DNA of 64,000 nt from Lumbricus rubellus. Its lineage: Eukaryota > Annelida > Clitellata > Crassiclitellata > Lumbricidae. The notes under the pieces are model-generated. The model did not search any database. It had not been told where the DNA came from and saw nothing but the letters and a program-made list of their open reading frames with translations. The translations under genes and the position numbers were made by a program. The first letter of the stretch is position 1, and every line of letters starts with the position of its first letter. Location: the NCBI GenBank assembly GCA_945859605.1, contig OX243824.1, positions 30,825,869-30,889,868 of the forward strand, read 5' to 3'. Positions 44,199 through 50,722 of this stretch are shown piece by piece.

Positions 44199-44217
44199 AT
44201 TATTATATTATTCTAAA
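44199..44217 (+). promoter_or_regulatory. AT box before start codon
   Basis: ATTATTATATTATTCTAAA directly precedes the ATG of the next gene. It is nearly the same as the box before both fibre genes (AAAAATTATTATATTCAAA). Confidence 0.5.
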
Positions 44218-44616
44218 ATGTCGAGACCAATACACAAATTTGGAACAAAACCAACTAGCCCGGTAGAGGTTAGAACGCAGCCCGTTTCAGTCTTTTGGAA
44301 GATTACGAGCGGCGTTACTCGCACGCCAATAAGACAACTAGGAGGTCTGCGGTGGGAGATTTTTGCCCAAAATGATATCACGATACAACCGAAGGCGGCA
44401 AATACGCTAAGGCTTGGACTCGGTGTAGAAATGGCGGCAGGTCTTTGCCTCGTTTCCCTCAGGCAGAGTATCAAAGAACGGCGATGCAGCCTACTAGACG
44501 GAGTGATTTCGGAAGATGTGGTTGATGATATCATAGTTTCCATTCAAAACAACTCCGATTCGGCAGTAACTATAAACGAAGGAGATTCGCTATGCTGTGT
44601 AAATTATCAGCGGTAA
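44218..44616 (+). CDS. Polinton dUTPase-fold protein, probably not catalytic
   Basis: 132 residues. The order of beta segments and short motifs resembles trimeric dUTPases: WEIFAQNDITIQP...LRLGLGVEMAAGLCLVSLRQS, then LLDGVISEDVVDDIIVSIQN and VTINEGDSLCCV (compare the usual V-I-D-x-D-Y-R-G and I..GD...Q patterns). The catalytic aspartate position of motif 3 appears as Ser (VIS), and the PRSS-like motif 2 is LRQS. The enzyme is therefore probably inactive and the fold may be reused as a structural trimer. The gene sits between two virion-protein genes, which fits that idea. The family assignment rests on pattern only. Confidence 0.5.
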   Translation: MSRPIHKFGTKPTSPVEVRTQPVSVFWKITSGVTRTPIRQLGGLRWEIFAQNDITIQPKAANTLRLGLGVEMAAGLCLVSLRQSIKERRCSLLDGVISEDVVDDIIVSIQNNSDSAVTINEGDSLCCVNYQR

Positions 44617-44644
44617 AAAATATATATTGCTAATAAATAAACGA

Positions 44645-45343
44645 ATGGAATACGAAGGCATCAAACTCTATCAAAACCTAACAAATATAACACCCTCTGC
44701 GCCAGAAGGTGAAATGAAAATAGCCGCTGGGTCCGCACAAACGTATCGACTTCAGAAGATTAGCGAAATCAAAAAGGAGATCGAGCAAGAACGAGACAAA
44801 AGAGCAGCGTTGAGTAAAAAGTATCATAGAAGTGTGAGCGTAATCGGCGTAATAGACAACGTCCTCATGGCGGTCACGATGGGGCTCGGAATTTCGGGAA
44901 TCGGCGTATTGGCCACCATAGTTGCCACCCCCATCGCTATTGCTATGGAAGGGACGGCGCTAGGTGCGGGGCTATTGAGTATAATCGGTAGCCGAATCTG
45001 TAAAAAGCTCGCTCTGAAGGCGGAGAAGCACGAAAAGATCAAAACGCTGGCTGACGCGAAGCTCAACACGATCAGCGACCATATTTCAAAAGCCCTCGTG
45101 GATGATCACATTTCAGATGAGGAATATTCTCTGATTCTAAGCGAGATTGAAAAATTCAATGGCATGAAAGAAGAAATAAAAACTAAGTCGAAAGTCGCGA
45201 TAGACGCGATGGATGAAGAAACGAAACAATCACTCATCGATCGGGGAAGAGAAGAAGTCAGGCAGTCCTTTCAAAGCATGTTTGAGAAAAATACCGAATC
45301 TGCGAGAAAGACGACTAACGTGAACATGTACGAAATCATGTAG
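44645..45343 (+). CDS. Polinton coiled-coil protein with hydrophobic hairpin
   Basis: 232 residues from the ATG at 44645 (MEYEGIKLYQNL). The in-frame ATG at 44627 is less likely because it falls in the AT-rich leader. Residues about 35-60 form a charged coiled coil (KISEIKKEIEQERDKRAAL). Two hydrophobic stretches follow (SVIGVIDNVLMAVTMGLGIS and VLATIVATPIAIAMEGTALG). The C-terminal half is helical and charged (LADAKLNTISDHISKALVDD). Proteins of this type are frequent in animal Polintons and have no known function. A membrane-associated virion or assembly role is inferred. Confidence 0.7.
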   Translation: MEYEGIKLYQNLTNITPSAPEGEMKIAAGSAQTYRLQKISEIKKEIEQERDKRAALSKKYHRSVSVIGVIDNVLMAVTMGLGISGIGVLATIVATPIAIAMEGTALGAGLLSIIGSRICKKLALKAEKHEKIKTLADAKLNTISDHISKALVDDHISDEEYSLILSEIEKFNGMKEEIKTKSKVAIDAMDEETKQSLIDRGREEVRQSFQSMFEKNTESARKTTNVNMYEIM

Positions 45344-45404
45344 ACCTATGTAGACCTATGTCGCTATGTCTGAAAATACGTCCAACCTAGTATGTTTTTA
45401 CACA

Positions 45405-45467
45405 TGTCAAAAAACACGTCTAAAAACACGTCGAAAAACACGTCTGAAAACACGTCGAAAAACATTA
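45405..45467 (+). repeat. five AAAAACACGTC direct repeats
   Basis: Five 12-nt units (AAAACACGTC core) lie between the previous stop and the next start codon. They stay open and could give an alternative KNTSKNTS N-terminus to the next gene from an ATG at 45392 or 45404. The short AT box at 45465-45481 and the ATG at 45482 look more like a normal start in this element. Confidence 0.75.
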
Positions 45468-45481
45468 TATTTTTATTAAAA

Positions 45482-46387
45482 ATGTCGTTTCTAAAGATAG
45501 ATGACCCAGCGAAAAGAAATTTCATAGTCGAAGAGTTTCTGAAATCCAAGAAGAATATTCAACAAAACTTTTTATCGGAGAGATTGGGGGATTCAGGACT
45601 ACAACAAGAATTAACCAAGCTGTACAAGCCTATCGTCGATTCGCAATCCGCAATTTCAAAAGAGCAAAATGTGTTACTATCCGCCATCAAAGAAAACTCG
45701 ATAGCTACATCAAACGCGCTACAAACGCTGCCCGCGTCGTTGAAGGTTCAATTTCCTCAGTATCCCTCGATAGAAGCGTATAGCGACGATCCGAGTGAGG
45801 ATATTAGAACTTTAGAATTAGGTGATGTAGCCACCAAGTACCTGCATCAATACGCCTCCGATAAAAAAATTGTAGACACGACGTTCGGAATACGATCAAA
45901 AAATGGTCAATTCTACATCGGCGACACTCCGATTTCTATTCAAGGCCACGATGTGACGGTTGGAAATAAGACGTATAGCGGAACACCGGGGCTTTGGGAG
46001 TTGTTGACGATGAAACAGCCGAACACGTCGATATACGACAATAATGATAGAGACGATTACGCCGAGATTCTACTCACGACGGATGCTATCAGACAGCCAA
46101 AAAATCCTAACAAACCCAAAGCATCTTCGAGCGTCAAATACAGAGAAATTATCAAACCGATATGGGAAAAGCGGGCTCGTAATACAGCGACAGTGGGCAA
46201 AGGCGTCGGTGTAATCGTCATTTCCGAAGATCCAAATGTATTAGCGAAACAGCTGGAGCTACGATTTCAAAGCTTCAAAGCAGGCAATACCGGCGTGAGA
46301 AACGAGATCGTGGCGATGTGCGACGCGTTATTGAGGCAAGGAGTGCTGAGTAATGATGCCTACAAAAATATAATGATGACATTGTAA
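45482..46387 (+). CDS. Polinton virion-associated protein (DUF8207-like)
   Basis: 301 residues starting MSFLKIDDPAKRNF after ATATTTTTATTAAAA. The middle part FGIRSKNGQFYIGDTPI...YSGTPGLWELLTMKQPN and the following DDYAEILLTTDAI are the conserved block that I associate with the domain named DUF8207 in Polinton and related proteins. The N-terminal 120 residues are helical and Gln/Ser-rich. The function is unknown. Its place just before the pVI-like and major capsid genes suggests a capsid or core role. It stops 1 nt before the next ATG. Confidence 0.75.
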   Translation: MSFLKIDDPAKRNFIVEEFLKSKKNIQQNFLSERLGDSGLQQELTKLYKPIVDSQSAISKEQNVLLSAIKENSIATSNALQTLPASLKVQFPQYPSIEAYSDDPSEDIRTLELGDVATKYLHQYASDKKIVDTTFGIRSKNGQFYIGDTPISIQGHDVTVGNKTYSGTPGLWELLTMKQPNTSIYDNNDRDDYAEILLTTDAIRQPKNPNKPKASSSVKYREIIKPIWEKRARNTATVGKGVGVIVISEDPNVLAKQLELRFQSFKAGNTGVRNEIVAMCDALLRQGVLSNDAYKNIMMTL

Positions 46388-46388
46388 A

Positions 46389-46847
46389 ATGCAGGTCATT
46401 AATAGAAGGAGGTATAGAAAACAATACGTTATCGGCGGATCAGGAATATTCGATACAATTTCCGGATTTTTCAAACGACTAGTTACGTCGAACGCCGCCA
46501 AACAATTAGCAACGACTGCTCTCAGCGCGGGTAAAGACGTGGCGAAAGAAATTGGGAAAAAGGCCATCGATGTTGGGAAAACAACCGCAATCGACGCTGG
46601 TAAACGATTAGTGGACAAGGCAGTGACTAAACTGTTTGCTCCTGCCCCGACTCCTACTCCCAAGAAAATTACGCAAGAAACTAGGCAAATTTTAGAGCGG
46701 CTGAGTGGCGTTGGGTCGACCTCGAATATCCCGAATATGCCGAATATTAATAATCTGATGATGGGGGAGGGCCTGAAGAAGAACGGCGCCATATCGATAC
46801 AAGATCTAGTACGCTCGCTGAACGGCGCCGGAATGAAGGTCGCGTAA
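46389..46847 (+). CDS. Polinton pVI-like membrane-lytic protein
   Basis: 152 residues. The gene begins 1 nt after the previous stop. It has a basic N-terminus (MQVINRRRYRKQ), then an amphipathic helical region after a double glycine (GGSGIFDTISGFFKRLV). Alternating Lys/Ala helices follow (TALSAGKDVAKEIGKKAID). The C-terminus has GEGLKKNGAISIQDLVRSL. The order of short basic leader, GG-type cleavage site, and amphipathic helix resembles adenovirus protein VI, which is cleaved by the viral protease and disrupts membranes. The protease at 49924 could cleave near the GG. This is by analogy only. Confidence 0.65.
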   Translation: MQVINRRRYRKQYVIGGSGIFDTISGFFKRLVTSNAAKQLATTALSAGKDVAKEIGKKAIDVGKTTAIDAGKRLVDKAVTKLFAPAPTPTPKKITQETRQILERLSGVGSTSNIPNMPNINNLMMGEGLKKNGAISIQDLVRSLNGAGMKVA

Positions 46848-46875
46848 AAAAATATATTATCGCGTAGTAGTAAAA

Positions 46876-48165
46876 ATGCAATCATCCGATATTCTGAGAT
46901 TTACCGAACAACCATTGAGCGATGAAAGCGTCGAACGCTACGAATGGTACGAGTATGAGCCGATATCGGGAGCGAATCTAAACACCTCCGGCGAGATTAG
47001 AATAAACATCGAACTTCAAGATCTATTTTGTCATCCGGCGGAATCTTACCTGCTGTTCGAGGGTAGATTGACGAAGGCGGACAACACCTTCTACGTTAAT
47101 GCCGATGAAGCAACTCTTACGAATAATGGGCTCATGCATCTTTTCAGTCAAATTTCGTATTCCCTGTCGAATCAGGAAATTGAATCGTTATTTCACCCAG
47201 GCCAAGCAACGACGATGCTCGGATTGCTCAAATACCCGAATGATTTTCAACTAGCTCAAGGTTTGAATCAGTTGTGGTACAAGGACAGCGGAGCGACGGC
47301 TGCTATCGCGAATAATCAAGGTTTCGCCGTTCGACATTCGTATATAATTCAAAAACCAAATGCCAAAGGTACTTTTAGCTTTGTAGTTCCATTGAAGCAT
47401 ATTTTCGGATTTTGCGACGATTACGACAAGGTTGTTTTTGGTATGAAACATACGCTAACTCTTGTTCGTAAGTCCGATGATGACGCAATTTTTAGACTCG
47501 CCGCCGCGGGCGCAGGGAAAGTGAGAGTAGATAAAATCTCATGGTTCATGCCTCACGTTTTACCATCCGATATGGAGAAGATGCAGTTGTACAAAACGAT
47601 CGAGTCGAAAGCGTCGTTGCCAGTTGCGTACAGAGCCCGTCAATGCGATACCACATCCGTCGCACAGTCGACTAATTTCAGCTGGAGACTTAGCGTCAAG
47701 ACATTACCTGAGAAGCCTAGGTACATCATCTTGGGTTTTCAAACCGACAAAAGCGGCGATCAAGAACGCAATCCATCCGTTTTCAATCATTGCGATCTGA
47801 AGAACATGTTCGTGATGATGAACCAGGACCGATACCCAGTTGTCGACTATAATCTGTCATTTCCGAATCAACAATTCTCGCGGGTGTACCGAGCAGCAGC
47901 CGCGTTCAGTGAAAAATACTATGGAATGGACGAAGTAACGACGCAAAGCAATATCACACCCTCGGATTTCAAAGATCTGTTTCCGATTATGGTGTTTGAC
48001 GTGAGCAAGCAATCCGAGCGTCTGAAGTCGTCGGTGGTCGATATCCAGATCAAAGGCACGTTTAATGCGGCGCCGCCAGCTAATACGGAAGCGTACGCAA
48101 TGGTGATTTCGGACAAGTTACTGAGGTTTCAATCGGATGGTCAGAAAATGAGCGTGGTATATTGA
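46876..48165 (+). CDS. MCP: Polinton major capsid protein (double jelly roll)
   Basis: 429 residues, intact, starting after GTAGTAGTAAAA. It contains the typical Polinton capsid blocks: INIELQDLFCHPAESYLLFEG, YPNDFQLAQGLNQLWYKDSG, IIQKPNAKGTFSFVVPLKHIFGF (middle; first jelly roll to second), KVRVDKISWFMPHVLPSD, and PRYIILGFQTDK. This is the building block of a pseudo-hexameric capsid lattice. It is somewhat shorter than many homologues. It is followed by a hairpin and a convergent gene. Confidence 0.92.
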   Translation: MQSSDILRFTEQPLSDESVERYEWYEYEPISGANLNTSGEIRINIELQDLFCHPAESYLLFEGRLTKADNTFYVNADEATLTNNGLMHLFSQISYSLSNQEIESLFHPGQATTMLGLLKYPNDFQLAQGLNQLWYKDSGATAAIANNQGFAVRHSYIIQKPNAKGTFSFVVPLKHIFGFCDDYDKVVFGMKHTLTLVRKSDDDAIFRLAAAGAGKVRVDKISWFMPHVLPSDMEKMQLYKTIESKASLPVAYRARQCDTTSVAQSTNFSWRLSVKTLPEKPRYIILGFQTDKSGDQERNPSVFNHCDLKNMFVMMNQDRYPVVDYNLSFPNQQFSRVYRAAAAFSEKYYGMDEVTTQSNITPSDFKDLFPIMVFDVSKQSERLKSSVVDIQIKGTFNAAPPANTEAYAMVISDKLLRFQSDGQKMSVVY

Positions 48166-48201
48166 AGTTCATGATGGAATGGTCGATGAAGATGAGACTT
48201 A

Positions 48202-48239
48202 TTGATACCTATCATGCGTTCTCGGACGATAGGTATCAA
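48202..48239. terminator. perfect 12-bp hairpin between convergent genes
   Basis: TTGATACCTATC (48202-48213) and GATAGGTATCAA (48228-48239) are perfectly complementary over a 14-nt loop. The hairpin lies in the 91-nt gap between the major capsid stop (48165) and the stop of fibre 1 (48257). A bidirectional 3'-end signal is the simplest reading. Confidence 0.65.
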
Positions 48240-48256
48240 CGGATAAAATTACGGAC

Positions 48257-49132
48257 TTAGTACAAAAACTCGACCTGCAATCCACATCCAGCCACGATGA
48301 GAAGGGAGGTAACCGTTGGAGTGTCGAATTCGGCGGAATATACTCTCATACCGAGCTGGTCGCCGGCGACTAAGGGCATGGCGGCGGTTGGTAATACGAG
48401 CGATACTCTGCTGCCAACTGCTAGTCCGCCCGCCATGTATCCAATGAGTTCGTTATTATGTAACTCGGATTTGAAATACGCAACCCTGACTATTTTTTTT
48501 ACCACATCACCACTCAGCACATTTCCGATCATGAAATTTGCGAATCCGCTAAGTCGATATACACCCGTACGAGGAATAGTTATTACCCCTTCGGCCGCCG
48601 TATACGCCGAATCCGTATTTATTGCGATCGTTGTTAGTTGGTCGTGCCGTACATCGTTGCCCGAGAATCCGCCGGTCAGGCTTGCGGGCGCCCCCGATGT
48701 TGGCGACTCTTTCAACACACAAATAGCCGGCCCGGTTGTAGGTCTCCAATTCGGGGATAATGCAGGTGCAGTTGTTATAGCTCCAGCCGTTCCTTCAAAC
48801 CGATATGTAAGACCGCTCGTCGTATTTCTCACTAGACTACCCGGGGATACCCTCATACCCGAAACGTAATCTCTAGGAGCGATAGCCGCTGTTTTTTCAA
48901 CGACTAGGGCAGTAGCTTGAGCTAAACTAATAGCATCATCACCGTTACTCGCAGAAGGATAATCAGTCGGCAGACCAACGAGATGATGGCCGCGCATATC
49001 TATATCTCCCGTAATGTTGTTGTCACCATCTAGCCTTAGAAAAGTACTATTTACTTGACTAAAAGTAACGCCACCAGCAATCACTCTTTGCGTAGATCCA
49101 GAATCTGTATGGCCAAATTTATCAACAGGCAT
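48257..49132 (-). CDS. Polinton fibre-like protein 1
   Basis: 291 residues. Residues 1-37 (MPVDKFGHTDSGSTQRVIAG..., ending FLRLDG) are almost the same as in fibre 2. They are followed by a phage tail-fibre-like stretch (NITGDIDMRGHHLVGLP). Residues about 140-291 form a beta-rich head with the look of a C1q/TNF-type or other trimeric jelly roll (GVITIPRTGVYRLSGFANF...GDQLGMRVYS, ending LQVEFLY). The role is inferred to be a trimeric vertex spike used to bind a cell surface. The start codon lies behind AAAAATTATTATATTCAAA. Confidence 0.7.
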   Translation of the reverse strand: MPVDKFGHTDSGSTQRVIAGGVTFSQVNSTFLRLDGDNNITGDIDMRGHHLVGLPTDYPSASNGDDAISLAQATALVVEKTAAIAPRDYVSGMRVSPGSLVRNTTSGLTYRFEGTAGAITTAPALSPNWRPTTGPAICVLKESPTSGAPASLTGGFSGNDVRHDQLTTIAINTDSAYTAAEGVITIPRTGVYRLSGFANFMIGNVLSGDVVKKIVRVAYFKSELHNNELIGYMAGGLAVGSRVSLVLPTAAMPLVAGDQLGMRVYSAEFDTPTVTSLLIVAGCGLQVEFLY

Positions 49133-49156
49133 TTTGAATATAATAATTTTTATTAA
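49133..49156 (-). promoter_or_regulatory. AT box before fibre 1
   Basis: On the minus strand the box AAAAATTATTATATTCAAA precedes the ATG. The upstream gene's stop codon touches it. Confidence 0.5.
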
Positions 49157-49897
49157 TTAGGGCCGTAAGAATGCCGCCGAAAAGTCCCTACACAAAATGC
49201 GCGTAGCGATGGATGAAAAAGCGTGTATGCTGAGGTAATCGAACTCGTCTAGAAAAACTACGGCACTACCGGTTGAATGGTTATACGAACCTTTCGTAGC
49301 CCCTCCGCCCGCAATTTGCATGTACGACGCCCCATTTTTATACAGGTGGACGCTGCCATACGCGGTATTATTATTGTTAAAAAATTCTATGTACACCGAA
49401 ACGATATAGTACCCGGCTTTACTGGGGAAGAAAGAAGTCGTTCCGATACCCTGCTCGATACCGTGTTTTGCGGTACCGCATCTTATTACGTCAAAAGTAA
49501 CTGCAGTGTGTGTTCTAGCGATTATAGCCTGTTGAGTTGAACTGTAAGCGCTAACCGCGGGTCCTACCACTGTCGCCACCTTCGAAGTAAGTTGTTCATC
49601 GACGTATTTCTTATTCGTCAAATGATTATTGTCGGTCGGGATGTCGTCGTGATTCTGCATCAAATCTATTACTTGTCCCCGACTTACAGCCTCATCTACT
49701 CCCGCGTCCGGAGCATTCACTGTATTCGTTGTAGGTAGACCTCTAATAATATGGCCATTCATATTCAGATCTCCAGTCACTGGGTTTGCTCCATCTAGCC
49801 TTAGAAAAGTACCATTTACTTGACTTTCAGTAACTCCTCCAGCAATTACTCTTTGCGTAGATCCCGAATGCGTATGTCCAAATTTATCAACAGGCAT
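49157..49897 (-). CDS. Polinton fibre-like protein 2
   Basis: 246 residues with the same N-terminal anchor as fibre 1 (MPVDKFGHTHSGSTQRVIAG) and a tail-fibre-type shaft (PVTGDLNMNGHIIRGLP, LTNKKYVDEQL). The head is different (residues about 115-246: TAVTFDVIRCGTAKHGIEQG, FFPSKAGYYIVSVYIEFF, LHLYKNG-like VHLYKNGASYMQ), with a clearer C1q-like pattern. It is a tandem paralogue of fibre 1 with a conserved foot and a divergent head. The gene ends 24 nt before fibre 1 starts. Confidence 0.7.
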   Translation of the reverse strand: MPVDKFGHTHSGSTQRVIAGGVTESQVNGTFLRLDGANPVTGDLNMNGHIIRGLPTTNTVNAPDAGVDEAVSRGQVIDLMQNHDDIPTDNNHLTNKKYVDEQLTSKVATVVGPAVSAYSSTQQAIIARTHTAVTFDVIRCGTAKHGIEQGIGTTSFFPSKAGYYIVSVYIEFFNNNNTAYGSVHLYKNGASYMQIAGGGATKGSYNHSTGSAVVFLDEFDYLSIHAFSSIATRILCRDFSAAFLRP

Positions 49898-49923
49898 TTT
49901 TTTACATTTGAATATAATAATTT
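49898..49923 (-). promoter_or_regulatory. AT box before fibre 2
   Basis: The same AAAAATTATTATATTCAAA box on the minus strand as before fibre 1. It begins directly at the stop codon of the protease gene. Confidence 0.5.
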
Positions 49924-50358
49924 TTAATGCAGGCTGTTTACAACTTCTTGAAAATTCACGCCATCTTTACATGTTTTTTTCAGGACGTGCAGGCATAAAT
50001 GACCGCAAAACACTTCGTTGTCGGGCTGTACGCGTTCGCTATTGTAGTACACGGGACTCGGTAAATACTCTAGCAGTTCTGTGGGAGGGGGCAGACCATA
50101 GCTGTCGAAATAGATTTTGTCCTTGCCGTTCTTCAAAAAAGCGACCCAGTGCGAGCCGGTTCCATTAGAATCGTCTAGATTCAATATACCGCACTCATTC
50201 CGTCTAGGTTTCTTCGGCAGCTCGTCTCTGAGAAATACTCCCCGGAAATTAGGGATATTGAGCTTTTTCGCGGTATCTAGTAGTTCAAAATTCGTCAACG
50301 GATGATTTGCGAGGACTACGCCTTCGACATTTATATTTTTTACAGTTGTGTAGCTCAT
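49924..50358 (-). CDS. PRO: Polinton adenain-like cysteine protease
   Basis: 144 residues. The catalytic triad is readable as His70 (GSHWVAF), Asp85 (YFDSYG) and Cys122 (CGHLCLHVL), with Gln111 or Asn114 for the oxyanion hole. This is the arrangement of the Ulp1/adenain family. It should process minor virion proteins such as the pVI-like protein during maturation. The gene is intact and starts after GAAATATTAAA. Confidence 0.9.
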   Translation of the reverse strand: MSYTTVKNINVEGVVLANHPLTNFELLDTAKKLNIPNFRGVFLRDELPKKPRRNECGILNLDDSNGTGSHWVAFLKNGKDKIYFDSYGLPPPTELLEYLPSPVYYNSERVQPDNEVFCGHLCLHVLKKTCKDGVNFQEVVNSLH

Positions 50359-50380
50359 TTTAATATTTCATCTAGATGTT

Positions 50381-50706
50381 TCACAAACTAATGAGCTTTT
50401 GAGCTTCTACGCAGGCGAGATAATATTGATGTCTACAATTTTTGCATTGATTCGCCTTTCCATCTTTTTGAAATCGATTTTTGTCGTATTCCGATATGTT
50501 CTTATTTATTTTACACCGACTGCAAACTTTCGTATCTTTTGTCTCCCTATTTTCCTGTCTTGCGTATTTGTGCGCAAGCTCTTTTACTTTGGCATTTTAC
50601 AAAGTTTGCAGCTCGGATAGCTTCCGTTCTTTTTTGTATTATCTTTGTGAAATTCGTCCAAGCTTTTTTCCATTCTGCATTTGGTACACACTTTTACCGC
50701 ATCCAT
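50381..50706 (-). pseudogene. Polinton tandem zinc-ribbon protein, frameshifted
   Basis: A small gene in two frames. The first half (50584-50706) starts MDAVKVCTKCRMEKSLDEFH and closes with CKLCK before a stop. The second half (open in another frame, 50381-50596) holds a second copy of the motif (VCSRCKINKNISEY and QCKNCR). Each half has a CxxC...CxxC pattern, which resembles small phage/viral zinc ribbons. The change of frame falls at a TGTAAAATG A-run near 50596-50600. It lies between protease and polymerase genes, in the same direction. A nucleic-acid-binding role is inferred. Confidence 0.65.
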
Positions 50707-50722
50707 TTTATATTAGTGTAAA

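Noticed and set aside
47251..49540. Frames opposite the capsid and fibre genes
   Set aside because: Antisense shadows. The sense frames have clear family motifs.
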